DNA of 64,000 bases from Tunturibacter psychrotolerans (GCF_040359615.1 NZ_CP132942.1:4960001-5024000); one strand, 5' to 3'; positions 26,686 through 36,490 are shown, counted from the first letter of the stretch. Numbers and translations are program-made. Notes: a model not told the origin generated them from the letters alone.

Positions 26686-27091
26686 GGATGCTCCGAACGA
26701 TACCACGCGTTGAAGCCCTGACCAATCGATCTCGTGATGTAGATTGCCGAACTTGCGGGTTCAAATTCTTGTCAAGCCCCAAACCACCAAATCCCCGCGC
26801 CAATCCAGCACAAACGCATTGCGCATGAGTTTCGCTCACCCAGCTATAATGAAATCAGACCGACAAAGGCCCCTGCCACCAACAGGGGCTTTACTTATTC
26901 AGCGCCCTAACCCATTTAGATGGAATATTTTGCAGGTAACCCCTTTAGATGCAATATTTTACAGGCACACACCACCCGCAAACTCATCAAAACAAGTAAC
27001 TTAGCTACAAAATACCCCCCAGGGGGAGGGGGGAGGGGTAAGCTAGTCCTCCAGGAATCTACAATCACCAGAGCACCATCAGGGAGAAGAA
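26686..27091. other. Intergenic region with orphan hairpin, direct repeats and G-rich tract
   Basis: About 400 bp without protein genes. In order: TATAAT at 26845-26850; a 7-bp stem GCCCCTG / CAGGGGC (26869-26875 / 26883-26889) followed by TTTA; two 29-bp direct repeats (see next entry); then CCCCCC and a run GGGGGAGGGGGGAGGGG (27022-27038) about 54 bp before the ketosynthase start. Confidence 0.6.
26911..26968 (+). repeat. Two tandem 29-bp direct repeats
   Basis: TTTAGATGGAATATTTTGCA then GG at 26915, and TTTAGATGCAATATTTTACA then GG at 26944, a spacing of exactly 29 bp with two substitutions in the core. Confidence 0.75.
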
Positions 27092-28327
27092 GTGAATCGT
27101 GTCGTAATCACCGGCCTCGGATGTATCACCCCGATCGGCAACACCGTAGCAGAGTTCCGCACCTCGCTCTTCGCGGGAGCGACCGGCATCGCCCCCTTCC
27201 CTCCCTACCCCGAAGCCCCAGCCCGCGAAGCTCATGACAAGACCCAGGGCCTCCGCTTCACCCAGACCGCCGCCGTAAAAAACTTCGACGCCAGCCAGCA
27301 CCTCGACTCAGGCGTCATCACCGCTACCGACCGCACCGTGCACTTCGCCGTCGTGGCCGCCCGTCAGGCCGCCGCAGAGTCCCAACTAACCAACCACTAC
27401 GCACCAGACAAGATTGCCATCGTCGTAGGCTGTGCCTGCGGTGGCCGCCAGGCCGAAGAGACTGAGACCAACAAGCTCTACACCCGTGACGCACGAGTCC
27501 ATCCCCTCACCGTCGTCCGCACCATGGCCTCCGCCGGCGCCAGCAATATTTCCATCGACCAGAAGATCACCGGCCCATCCCTCAACATCTCCACCGCCTG
27601 CGCTTCCGGAGCCCACGCCATCGGCCTCGCCTTCCAGATGATCCGCTCCGGCATGATCGACGCCGCCATCACCGGAGGCCACGAAGCACCCCTCACCTTC
27701 GGCTTCCTCAGAGCCTGGGATTCCATGCGCGTCGTCTCCCCCACCCAGTGCCGCCCCTTCTCCGCCGACCGCGACGGCATGACCCTCGGCGAAGGCGCCG
27801 CCATGTTCACTCTCGAATCCCTCGACTCCGCCCGCGCGCGCAACGCCCACATCTATGCCGAGATCGTCGGCACCGGCTCCACCGCCGACGCCAGCCACGT
27901 CACCCAGCCTCACCCCGACGGCGCTGCCGCCGCCATGCGCAACGCACTCCGGGACGCCAACGCCTCGCCCGACGAGGTCGGCTACATCAGTGCCCACGGC
28001 ACCGGCACCCAGGTCAACGACACCACCGAAGCAGCCGCCATCTATCAAGTCTTCGGTCCCAACGCCGCGAAGATCCCCGTCAGCTCCACCAAATCCCTCC
28101 ACGGCCACTCCATCGGAGCCAGCGGCGCCCTCGAAGCCCTCGCCACCGTTCTCGCCCTTGAAGAAAATCGCCTCCCAGCCAACGCCGGCGTCACCGAAAT
28201 CGATCCCGCCATCAAACTGGACATCATCCTGGGCTCCCCCCGCGCCACCACTTCTACACTCGCGCTCTCAAACTCCCTCGCCTTCGGAGGCCTCAACGCC
28301 GTCCTGGCCTTCCGCCCCGCCGAGTAA
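27092..28327 (+). CDS. Beta-ketoacyl-ACP synthase, FabF-type
   Basis: 411 aa, GTG start with GGGAGAAGA upstream. Complete thiolase catalytic set: Cys170 in STACASGAHAIG, His302 in YISAHGTGTQVND and His339 in KSLHGHSIGASG. It condenses malonyl-ACP with an acyl-ACP by decarboxylative Claisen reaction in the cytoplasm. A second FabF-type gene lies at 31428, and a special ACP at 24141, so at least one of the two synthases probably serves a specialised lipid or polyketide rather than housekeeping fatty-acid synthesis. This copy is the more divergent one (CACGGRQAEETETNKLY insertion-like segment before the active site). Confidence 0.88.
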   Translation: MNRVVITGLGCITPIGNTVAEFRTSLFAGATGIAPFPPYPEAPAREAHDKTQGLRFTQTAAVKNFDASQHLDSGVITATDRTVHFAVVAARQAAAESQLTNHYAPDKIAIVVGCACGGRQAEETETNKLYTRDARVHPLTVVRTMASAGASNISIDQKITGPSLNISTACASGAHAIGLAFQMIRSGMIDAAITGGHEAPLTFGFLRAWDSMRVVSPTQCRPFSADRDGMTLGEGAAMFTLESLDSARARNAHIYAEIVGTGSTADASHVTQPHPDGAAAAMRNALRDANASPDEVGYISAHGTGTQVNDTTEAAAIYQVFGPNAAKIPVSSTKSLHGHSIGASGALEALATVLALEENRLPANAGVTEIDPAIKLDIILGSPRATTSTLALSNSLAFGGLNAVLAFRPAE

Positions 28328-28359
28328 TACCTTCGCACCCACGCCGCATTACAAAAAGC

Positions 28360-29907
28360 TCAACTACCTTGCTGTGGCGCCGGCTTCGACTCAATTAATG
28401 CTGCCGCACTCAACGAACTCGCCACCGAAAGTCCCACCGCAATCCACAACACCACCCCATACGCTCCAACGAACGATTCACCGATCAGCCGCTGCACCCG
28501 CACATCTTCGCTCCGCGCAGCCGCCAGCTTCGCCCTCTGAGCTTCCACCGCCTGGCGCTCCGCCGCACGCAGTCCCAACCCATCCAGCCCCCGCTCCAGC
28601 CGTCCATAAAAGACAGTCGAAAACACCAGCCCCATCGCCGCAATCGCCAGCAATCCTGCCACGCGAGACACCGCATTATTGATCCCCGAAGCCACACCCG
28701 CCCGGCTCTGATCGATCGAATTCATCACCGTGGTCGTCAGCGGCGCAACACTCACGGCCATCCCCAACCCCAGCACAATCACAGCCGGAAACACCGTCAC
28801 CCAGTAAGACCCACCCACCCCAACCCGATGAAGCAGGCCAAACCCCACGCCAGCAATCAACGGCCCAACAATCAGCGGCATCCTGGCACCATACTTCGCA
28901 ACCAACCCACCCGACCACCGAGACAACAAGAACACCAGCAAAATCAACGGAAGCAATGCCCCGCCAGCCTCCGTAGCCGAATAGTGCTGAACCTGTATCA
29001 GATTCAACGGCAAAAAGAAAAGCACCCCACTCAGTGCACCATACAAAAACAAAGTCATCAGATTCGCACCGCTGAACGTCCGCGACCGAAACAAACCCAG
29101 CGGCAACATTGGCGCCTCAGATCGCGACTCCACCGCAAAGAACAGCGCAAGCGCCGCCACGCCAATAACGCCAGCACCCAGCGCACGCCCGCTACCCCGC
29201 CCAGCCTCGATCAGGCCAAATATAATCCCGCACAGTCCCACGGTAGCCAGCACCGCACCCCACCCGTCAAGCCTCTGGACCATCTTCTCGTCGCGACTCT
29301 CCGGCACCCGCGCCAAAGAAATCAACACCACTAAACCAGCCAACGGTAGGTTGATAAAGAACGCCCACCGCCACGAGAGATGATCGATCAACCACCCGCC
29401 CAGCACCGGCCCCACCGCCATCGTTATCGCCGTAAACCCAGACCACGTCCCTATGGCTCGCCCGCGCTCCTCTTCGCAGAACGACGAGCTGATCAACGCC
29501 AGACTCCCCGGCACAAGCAATGCCCCACCTACTCCCTGTAGACCCCGGGCCACAATCAATGCACGGATGTCAGAAGCAAATCCACACCACGCCGAGGCCC
29601 CTGCAAACAGCACGACTCCGACCACGAAAATCTTCCGCCGCCCGTACAGATCACCCAGCGATCCCCCCACCAGCAATAGCGCCGCCAGAAACAAAGCATA
29701 GGCCTCGACCACCCATTGCACATCGGTCACAGTAGCGTTCAAAGACCGCTGTAAAGCCGATAGAGCAACGTTCACTACTGTCCCGTCGATAAAGACCATA
29801 CTCGAACCAAGAATCGTAGCGGTAAGAACCCATACCCCTCGCCGCGTCTGGCCCGGTGCACCGGGCACACTACGCATCACGCCTTCTTCACAAGGCAAAT
29901 TCGGCAT
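28360..29907 (-). CDS. MFS drug/metabolite exporter, DHA2 (14-TM) family
   Basis: 515 aa with about 14 membrane segments. The hallmark start VLTATILGSSMVFIDGTVVNVAL, motif A GGSLGDLYGRRKIF between TM2 and TM3, and motif C region LALISSSF are characteristic of the EmrB/QacA subfamily, proton-coupled exporters in the inner membrane. It sits 32 bp from the convergent ketosynthase gene, so it could export a product of the type III PKS/ketosynthase genes, but general drug efflux is as likely. Transcribed divergently from the outer-membrane protein gene. Confidence 0.9.
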   Translation of the reverse strand: MPNLPCEEGVMRSVPGAPGQTRRGVWVLTATILGSSMVFIDGTVVNVALSALQRSLNATVTDVQWVVEAYALFLAALLLVGGSLGDLYGRRKIFVVGVVLFAGASAWCGFASDIRALIVARGLQGVGGALLVPGSLALISSSFCEEERGRAIGTWSGFTAITMAVGPVLGGWLIDHLSWRWAFFINLPLAGLVVLISLARVPESRDEKMVQRLDGWGAVLATVGLCGIIFGLIEAGRGSGRALGAGVIGVAALALFFAVESRSEAPMLPLGLFRSRTFSGANLMTLFLYGALSGVLFFLPLNLIQVQHYSATEAGGALLPLILLVFLLSRWSGGLVAKYGARMPLIVGPLIAGVGFGLLHRVGVGGSYWVTVFPAVIVLGLGMAVSVAPLTTTVMNSIDQSRAGVASGINNAVSRVAGLLAIAAMGLVFSTVFYGRLERGLDGLGLRAAERQAVEAQRAKLAAARSEDVRVQRLIGESFVGAYGVVLWIAVGLSVASSLSAAALIESKPAPQQGS

Positions 29908-30056
29908 TGTTCTTCACCGCCGCCGATGATACCAGTAACAATGTCCGGGGCGCCGATGCGAATCTCCCCGTAAATCTCACTGCCGGCGGCCTCTCGCTGA
30001 TCCTCGTCCAAAGTCTGTTACTTGTGCAGCACCGAGACTTACAGCTACCGTTAATC

Positions 30057-30569
30057 ATGAACTGCAAGAAGATACTCCTCCCCCTCATTCTGCTCACAGC
30101 TCTCACTCCGAGCCTCAACGCGCAAGCAAAACTCGCGATCTACGGAACGGTGGGCGGCGAGAAGACCGAAGTCGCAAACGAAGGCTGGACCACCGCCGGA
30201 ACCTTTGGCCTCTACTACGGAATCTTCAAGGCAGGACCCATCGCGATCTCCGTCGACGCCCGCGGAGATCTCTCCGACAATATCAATAGCGGCCTCTTCG
30301 GCCCACGCGTCGCACTTCACCTTCCCCTGTTTCCCCTCAAACCTTACGTCGAAATCCTTGGCGGGTTCTCCTCCTACAGCAGCACAAACAACGGCGCGAA
30401 AGACACCACTAGCGCGAACTACCGCTGGGTAGGCGGCGTCGACACCACCATCCTCCCTCACCTCGACTGGCGCATTGCTGACTACAGCTATAGCCCCGCC
30501 GGTATCTCCCAACAAGGCGTCACTCGCCATCCGCAAAGCCTCACCACCGGCCTCGTCATCCGCTTCTAG
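30057..30569 (+). CDS. Small outer-membrane beta-barrel protein
   Basis: 170 aa from ATG 30057, which starts a signal peptide (MNCKKILLPLILLTALTPSLNAQA); the frame is open further upstream but overlaps the divergent MFS gene. Alternating hydrophobic strands (LAIYGTVGGEK, GTFGLYYGIF, VALHLPLFPLKPYVEILGGF, YRWVGGVDTTI) end in the C-terminal aromatic GLVIRF, a BamA-type insertion signal. It resembles eight-stranded OmpA/OmpW-like barrels common in acidobacteria. Function unknown. No strong ribosome site visible. Confidence 0.65.
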   Translation: MNCKKILLPLILLTALTPSLNAQAKLAIYGTVGGEKTEVANEGWTTAGTFGLYYGIFKAGPIAISVDARGDLSDNINSGLFGPRVALHLPLFPLKPYVEILGGFSSYSSTNNGAKDTTSANYRWVGGVDTTILPHLDWRIADYSYSPAGISQQGVTRHPQSLTTGLVIRF

Positions 30570-30606
30570 CCATAATCGGAGATCGTCGCGATACCATACC
30601 CGATAG

Positions 30607-31425
30607 ATGATCTCCGTTCTCATCCTCACCCGCAACGAGCAGCGCGATCTTCCCGACTGCCTCGCCTCTGTCTCCTGGTCCGATGACATCCACGTCTTCG
30701 ATTCCCACTCCACCGACAACACCGTGGAGATCGCCAAAGCTGCCGGCGCCCAGGTCCACACTCGTACCTTCGACGACTACGCCACTCACCGTAACGCTGC
30801 CCTCACCAGCATCAAGTTCAAGCACCCCTGGGTCTTCCTCCCTGACGCCGACGAGCGCCCCACCGCAGATCTATCCCGCGAGATGCAGCAGATCGCTCTT
30901 GCCGCACCCGATCAGACCGCAGCGTTTCGTGTGCGCCGCCGCGACTTCCTCTTCGACACCTGGCTCCAGCACGCCCAGATCTCGCCTTTCTACATCCGCC
31001 TCGTCCGCCCCGAGCGCGCACGCTACACCCGCGCCATCAACGAGGTCCTCGAGATCAACGGCCCCGTCGCCCAACTGAGCTATCCGCTCGATCACTTCCC
31101 ATTCTCCAAAGGCATCGCTCGTTGGGTCGAGAAGCACAATCTCTACTCAACCATGGAAGCCGAGTTAATCGTCCGCAATCAGGGCCTGCAAGACCCATCT
31201 CTCGTCACAGCCCTCCGCGACCCTGACTTCCACACCCGCCGCCTCCACCAGAAGGCCATCTTCTACCGCCTTCCCGGTCGGCCTCTCATCAAGTGGCTCT
31301 ACATGGTCTTCCTTCGCGGCGCCATCCTCGACGGTGCCGCCGGCCTAACTTACGCCACCCTGCAGGCCTTCTACGAGTACCTCATCGTCCTCAAGACCAA
31401 AGAGCTTCGTCGCGGCGGCGCATGA
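30607..31425 (+). CDS. GT2-family glycosyltransferase (WaaE/KdtX-like)
   Basis: 272 aa. Opens with SVLILTRNEQRDLPDCLASV, then VFDSHSTDNTVEIAKAAGA and the DxD-like FLPDADERPT. The spacing and the later FPFSKGIARWVEKHNLYSTMEAE match the lipopolysaccharide core beta-1,4-glucosyltransferase group WaaE. It acts in the cytoplasm on a lipid-linked sugar acceptor. Its stop lies 2 bp from the stop of the convergent fabF gene. Acceptor identity is inferred from family only. Confidence 0.85.
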   Translation: MISVLILTRNEQRDLPDCLASVSWSDDIHVFDSHSTDNTVEIAKAAGAQVHTRTFDDYATHRNAALTSIKFKHPWVFLPDADERPTADLSREMQQIALAAPDQTAAFRVRRRDFLFDTWLQHAQISPFYIRLVRPERARYTRAINEVLEINGPVAQLSYPLDHFPFSKGIARWVEKHNLYSTMEAELIVRNQGLQDPSLVTALRDPDFHTRRLHQKAIFYRLPGRPLIKWLYMVFLRGAILDGAAGLTYATLQAFYEYLIVLKTKELRRGGA

Positions 31426-31427
31426 GT

Positions 31428-32693
31428 TCACACATCAGGATGATGTACCCGGAAGATCAACGAAGCATTCGTTCCACCAAAACCGAACGAGTTCGACATC
31501 GCATACTCCATCGGAGCACTGATTGCTCGATCCCTCACCAGTCCAAACTGACACACCTCATCGAGATCTTCGATGTTCGTTGTCGGCGGAGCGATCTGGT
31601 CTCGTAAAGCCAACACGGTAATCCCTGCCTCAAGGCTGCCCGCCCCACCCAGCAGATGTCCCGTCATCGACTTCGTGGAACTCACCAGAAGGTCCTTCGC
31701 GTGATCGCCAAACGTCTCCCCGATCGCACTCGCCTCCGCTCTGTCTCCCAGCGGAGTCGACGTAGCGTGTGCATTCAGATACTGAATCGCACTCGGCTCG
31801 AGACCAGCGTCCTTGAGCGCCAACTGCATCACCCGGCGAACTCCACGCCCATCCTCCGGCGGAGCATTCGTATGAAACGCATCCGAGTTCGCCGCATACC
31901 CCACGATCTCGGCCAGTATGGTGGCTCCCCGCTTCAGCGCGTGCTCTCGCTCCTCAAGTACAAGAATTCCCGCGCCCTCTCCCACAACAAACCCGTCGCG
32001 CCCGCGATCCCAGGGCCGCGAAGCCCGCGCAGGATCATCATTTCGTGTCGACAGAGCCCGCATCGCGCTAAACCCTCCTACCGACAGCGGAGTAACAGCT
32101 GCTTCGCTCCCGCCGCAGATCATCGCATCCGCATCGCCCCGTTGAATAATTCGAAACGCCTCGCCCACTCCATGCGCTCCCGTCGTGCACGCAGTCGCAC
32201 AAGTTATATTCGGCCCCGTCGCTCCATACCGTATCGAGATCTGTCCGGCCGCCAGATTTGCGATCGTCGCCGTAATAAAGAACGGCGAGATCCTATCCGG
32301 CCCGCTGCTCTCAAGTTTCGTATGCTCGCGCTCGATCACCTCAAATGCGCCAATCCCACTCCCTACATACACGCCGACGCGCTCCGCATCTTCCGCAGAC
32401 ATATCCAACCTCGACTGCTCCATCGCGAACTGCGCCGCCGCCATCGCAAACTGGATGAAGCGTCCCATCTTCTTCACATCCTTGCGATCGACGAAGTTCT
32501 CTGGCGCAAAACCCTTAACCTCTCCAGCAAACTGGCAGCTGTACTTCTCTGCATCAAAGAGTGAAATCCTGTCGATTCCGGAATCTCCCCGCTGCAACGC
32601 GACCCAGCTCTCCTCAGTGCCAATTCCCACCGGGCTCACTAGTCCAACCCCCGTCACGACGACGCGAAACTGTTCTCTCATCTTCGAAGCCAC
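31428..32693 (-). CDS. fabF: Beta-ketoacyl-ACP synthase II (FabF)
   Basis: 421 aa if GTG 32693 is used (GAGGG 6 bp upstream); ATG 32681 gives MREQFRVVVTGVGLVSPVG and a longer frame runs to 32720. Textbook FabF: VVVTGVGLVSPVGIG, active-site Cys in TCATACTTGAHG, His in LNAHATSTPLGD and His in KSMTGHLLGGAGSLEA, C-terminal NSFGFGGTNASLIF. It elongates acyl-ACP in type II fatty-acid synthesis. It looks like the canonical of the two synthases here, but it is not in a fab operon, so a special role is possible. Confidence 0.92.
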   Translation of the reverse strand: MASKMREQFRVVVTGVGLVSPVGIGTEESWVALQRGDSGIDRISLFDAEKYSCQFAGEVKGFAPENFVDRKDVKKMGRFIQFAMAAAQFAMEQSRLDMSAEDAERVGVYVGSGIGAFEVIEREHTKLESSGPDRISPFFITATIANLAAGQISIRYGATGPNITCATACTTGAHGVGEAFRIIQRGDADAMICGGSEAAVTPLSVGGFSAMRALSTRNDDPARASRPWDRGRDGFVVGEGAGILVLEEREHALKRGATILAEIVGYAANSDAFHTNAPPEDGRGVRRVMQLALKDAGLEPSAIQYLNAHATSTPLGDRAEASAIGETFGDHAKDLLVSSTKSMTGHLLGGAGSLEAGITVLALRDQIAPPTTNIEDLDEVCQFGLVRDRAISAPMEYAMSNSFGFGGTNASLIFRVHHPDV

Positions 32694-33176
32694 GTAATTC
32701 CCTCGTTTTGCCGCACTCACTTGTCGTCACAAAATCACCCGCAGTCGATGAAACCCGCCCTGCGAATATTCGGCTTACATGATAATCATAATTTATTTTC
32801 GTAGAGTAGCGTTACTACGCCGGCGGCCAGATCGCTCAGCCAACTCCCTGGCTTCAGCACACGATGAGATTCGTTCGGACCTCTCGAAGTTACAAATCTC
32901 CTGACTGAATCGCTAATCCAAACCCCTCAAATCCACTCAATCTCATTGCGTGATATCTCAAAAAAATTCTTGCAATATTCTCGAAATCCATTTAGGGTTG
33001 GCTCACTCTTTCTTAATTTGCCGTTTTCGCCACACTTCTAGCAGCCGTTTGGCCCTTGGAACATAGTGACGTACTCGCAGCATCCCGCTGCGACGCAGGC
33101 TTGTTGTTTAAAACGACCTCAAAAAAAATCGCTCCAAAGCGATCAGGGAGATTCTTTGTCTTTTTCGGAGGTTCAA
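32694..33176. other. Divergent intergenic region upstream of fabF and the TonB-type receptor
   Basis: 483 bp, AT-richer than its surroundings, no gene. It contains ATGATAATCATAAT at 32779-32792 and an inverted repeat GTAGCGTTACTAC at about 32806-32818. A possible weak promoter for the receptor is TTGCAA (32970-32975), 17-bp spacer, TAGGGT. Confidence 0.45.
32779..32792. promoter_or_regulatory. Possible metal-regulator (Fur-like) half-palindrome
   Basis: ATGATAATCATAAT resembles part of the Fur consensus GATAATGATAATCATTATC. It lies 86 bp before the fabF start and about 385 bp before the TonB-type receptor. Only a resemblance by eye. Confidence 0.2.
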
Positions 33177-36100
33177 ATGCATAGGTCGTCAGTAAGACCC
33201 TTACAGGCTGTGCTCTACAGTCTCGCCGCCATTCTGCTAACCATCCTGGGATCATCCGTTGCAAACGCACAAACCTTCCGCGGCGGTATCAATGGAACCG
33301 TAACTGACCGCACAGGGGCCGCCATCGCCAATGCAACCGTCGTCGCCGTTCAAACCGACACGGACATCAAGCACACAACCACAAGCTCAAGCGGCGGAGA
33401 ATTTCTCTTCCAGGATCTTCCCCTCGGCAGCTACAGCGTCACGGTTAGCTTCTCCGGCTTCCAAACCGTCAAGACCGACAAGATCTCCGTACAAGCCGGA
33501 GTTATTTTCACTCTTCCCGTCTCTCTTCCACTATCGAGTTCGGCCACAACGGTAGAAGTTGATGCAGCTGCCGTTGCCCTCGATACAACGACCACCACAC
33601 AGACGACCGTATTGGACGCCAAGGTAGTGTCAGACCTTCCACTCAACGGGCGCGACTTTACCCAGATGATCTCCCTTACCCCGGGCTATGCCGGGTACAG
33701 CGGCGGCGGCTTCGGCTCACTCAACGGAACACGCGCCAACCAGATGAACTGGCAGATTGACGGCGTCGACAATAACGACCTCTGGCACAACATTCCTGCC
33801 GTCAACCAGGGCGGCGTCTCCGGCATCGCCGGTATCATTCTCCCACTCGATGCGGTCGATCAATTCTCCGCACAGACTCAGTCCGGTCCCGAAGGCGGCC
33901 GTAACCCAGGCGGCACCGTGAACCTCACCTTGCGTTCCGGCACCAACCAGCTTCACGGCACCGCTTACTACTTCAATCGCAACGAACTCTTCGGAGCCAA
34001 GAGCCCCTTCTCTCCGACCAAGCAGAAAGTTCGCAACTATAACACTGGCTTCTCTGTAGGCGGACCATTCCTCAAAGACAAGCTATTCGGTTTCGCTACC
34101 TTTGAACATCAACGCTTTGTCATCGGCCAATCTGGAACCGCAACCGAGCCCTCCGTAGGTTGGCAGGCTCAGGCCGCGGCAGTCCTTGCCCAGAATGGGC
34201 TTGCGGTAAACCCGCTCATGGTAAACGTCCTCAACAGACTATGGGGAACCAGCACCCTCGCCCAAGATACCGTAGGTACAGTTAACAACTTCCATTCCAG
34301 TGACCCAGAGTTCGGGTACAGTTGGAACGGTCTCGGAAAGGTCGACTATCGCCTCAGCGACAAGGACAACCTAAGCGCCCACTGGTTTGTCGGTCAAGGC
34401 AGTCAGGTTGCGCCTGTTGGCTCCCAGCTCCTCGATTATTACGAAGTCGCACCAATACACGTACAGAACATCGCCATCGTCTACAACCGCGTGATCTCCT
34501 CCAGCATCTCCAACCAGATCCTCGCCGGAGTCAACTACTTCAATCAGGTCTTCAACGACAACGAGACCGGCCAGGATGTTCAAAGCCTTGGCTTCATCAC
34601 CGGCGCCATCTTCCCGAACGCTCCAAACATTACGATTGGCAGGCCCGCGACCACAGGTGGCGGCACAACTGCCGCAAGCAGCAACTTCGATCCCGTCGGC
34701 CTCACACCTCCTGAGGGTCGCAACGACATCACTGGCCACCTCACCGATCAACTCTCCTGGACCAAAGGCAAGCACCAGATGCGCTTCGGTGGAGAGTATC
34801 GTCAGGCTCAACTCGACGAGTTTTATCATCGCCATGCCACAGGCTCTTTCACCTTCGACGGAACTCAAACCACAGCGGTCGCTACTGCCAGAAACGGAGG
34901 CGTTGCACCAACGCCCAGTCCCGACGGTCTGGACGGATATCGCTACTCTCTCGCGGACTTTCTCGCCGGAACAACATCGGCCGCCAACATTACCATCGGA
35001 GATCCAGAGCGTCAGGTCTTCGTAAACACTTGGTTCCTCAACGCCGGGGATTCGTGGCAACTCTCGCCAAAGCTGAACGTTAACTACGGCATTCGATACG
35101 ACTACGAAGGCCCGCTTCATAACTCGTACCAGGATATGTCGGTCTTCCGTCCAGGACTGACCGCCACCAACGGTCTCGCCTTCCAGGGGGCCGAGATCGA
35201 CTCTCTTTACTCCAAGTACTACAAGAACTTCAGCCCCCGCGTCGGCTTCAGCTACGCTCTCGACTCCAACACCGTCATCCGTGCCGGCTACGGATGGTAC
35301 GCTGACACTCCAAACCTGAACCCCTTCCTCGACAACCGTCCCGGTAATGCCGCTCCAAACGGCGTTGAGGGTAATCCAGGCGGTCCAGCCCCTGTCTACT
35401 CAGTCGCGGCTGCTAATGGAGGATCGAACACCACCATCGTGCAGGGCGTTCCAATCTTTCCCTCCTCAGTCGGATATCCCTGTGCGGCAACCTCACCCTG
35501 CGGCGTCTTCTCTGTAAACCCCAACTTTCGGCCGTCCTATAACGAAAACTACAGTTTCAATATTGAGCACACTCTGGCCCCCAGCGTAATCTTCCAGCTA
35601 GGCTACGTCGGATCGTCAGCACGTCATCTCCTTAGCCTTCTCGACATCAACCAGGCAGTACCTGGCGTCTACAATGCCGATATTGACCGCCAAGTAACGC
35701 GCCCCTTCTACAACCTCTATCCGCAATACGGCAACATCAACCAGATCGAAAGCATCGGAACCGCAAATTACAACTCGCTTCAGGCACAAATCCGTATCAC
35801 CAACTGGCATCACTTCTCAACACAAACCATCTACACCTGGTCTCACGCTCTTGACGAAGTCACCGCTTACCGCGGCGCACTCCCTCAGGACAGCACCAAC
35901 TTCAAAGGGGACTATGGCAACTCAGACTTCGATACACGGAATACCTTCGTCAGCTTCGTGAGCTACGAAGTTCCTGGATCGCAGCATCTGAAGGGCCTCA
36001 CAGGCGGCTGGCAGGTCAACAGCCTGCTTACCTTCCACGGGGGCCAGCCGTTCACCGTTCACTCCTCAGGTGACATCAGCGGAACCAATGAAGGCAACGA

Positions 36101-36476
36101 TCGCGCAGTTCAAATTGCTCCGGCACACGCGGGCTATCAAGGCCAGTCAACCACCGCGAACTGGATCGACCTCAGCGCGTTCCAAAATGCTGCTCTAGGC
36201 ACCTTCGGCACCGTTCACCGCAACTCCTTCTACGCCCCCGGATATAGTGATGTCGATCTCTCCGTCTTCAAAAACACGAGGATTGGCGAGCGACTTACCA
36301 TCCAGTTGCGCGCGGAGATGTTCAACCTCTTCAACCGTAACAACTTCGCTCCGCCTTCCCCTGCAGTTGGGGGCAGCTCGCAACTCAGCGACACCATCGG
36401 CGATTTCAACGGAGCACCTGGTATCGGAGCCGGCGAAGCCTTCAACACTCAATTCGGTGGAAAGATCATTTTCTAA
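33177..36476 (+). CDS. TonB-dependent-receptor-like outer-membrane protein with carboxypeptidase regulatory domain
   Basis: 1099 aa from ATG 33177, supported by CGGAGG 6 bp upstream and a signal peptide ending SSVANAQT. Residues about 35-115 form a CarboxypepD_reg beta-sandwich (GGINGTVTDRTGAAIANATV, then LPLGSYSVTVSFSGFQ). A plug-like domain follows with LPLNGRDFTQMISLTPGYAG and NQMNWQIDGVDNND. The long C-terminal part is a beta-barrel ending FNTQFGGKIIF with a terminal aromatic. This architecture is the large acidobacterial Oar-like family, which may take up or attach to polymers. No TonB box is visible at the N-terminus. Regulation unknown; a bidirectional terminator closes the gene. Confidence 0.9.
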   Translation: MHRSSVRPLQAVLYSLAAILLTILGSSVANAQTFRGGINGTVTDRTGAAIANATVVAVQTDTDIKHTTTSSSGGEFLFQDLPLGSYSVTVSFSGFQTVKTDKISVQAGVIFTLPVSLPLSSSATTVEVDAAAVALDTTTTTQTTVLDAKVVSDLPLNGRDFTQMISLTPGYAGYSGGGFGSLNGTRANQMNWQIDGVDNNDLWHNIPAVNQGGVSGIAGIILPLDAVDQFSAQTQSGPEGGRNPGGTVNLTLRSGTNQLHGTAYYFNRNELFGAKSPFSPTKQKVRNYNTGFSVGGPFLKDKLFGFATFEHQRFVIGQSGTATEPSVGWQAQAAAVLAQNGLAVNPLMVNVLNRLWGTSTLAQDTVGTVNNFHSSDPEFGYSWNGLGKVDYRLSDKDNLSAHWFVGQGSQVAPVGSQLLDYYEVAPIHVQNIAIVYNRVISSSISNQILAGVNYFNQVFNDNETGQDVQSLGFITGAIFPNAPNITIGRPATTGGGTTAASSNFDPVGLTPPEGRNDITGHLTDQLSWTKGKHQMRFGGEYRQAQLDEFYHRHATGSFTFDGTQTTAVATARNGGVAPTPSPDGLDGYRYSLADFLAGTTSAANITIGDPERQVFVNTWFLNAGDSWQLSPKLNVNYGIRYDYEGPLHNSYQDMSVFRPGLTATNGLAFQGAEIDSLYSKYYKNFSPRVGFSYALDSNTVIRAGYGWYADTPNLNPFLDNRPGNAAPNGVEGNPGGPAPVYSVAAANGGSNTTIVQGVPIFPSSVGYPCAATSPCGVFSVNPNFRPSYNENYSFNIEHTLAPSVIFQLGYVGSSARHLLSLLDINQAVPGVYNADIDRQVTRPFYNLYPQYGNINQIESIGTANYNSLQAQIRITNWHHFSTQTIYTWSHALDEVTAYRGALPQDSTNFKGDYGNSDFDTRNTFVSFVSYEVPGSQHLKGLTGGWQVNSLLTFHGGQPFTVHSSGDISGTNEGNDRAVQIAPAHAGYQGQSTTANWIDLSAFQNAALGTFGTVHRNSFYAPGYSDVDLSVFKNTRIGERLTIQLRAEMFNLFNRNNFAPPSPAVGGSSQLSDTIGDFNGAPGIGAGEAFNTQFGGKIIF

Positions 36477-36490
36477 CCCAAACCGGCAGC

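Noticed and set aside
31656..32564. Plus-strand ORF of 302 codons
   Set aside because: Shadow of fabF, with Arg/Ser-rich noise.
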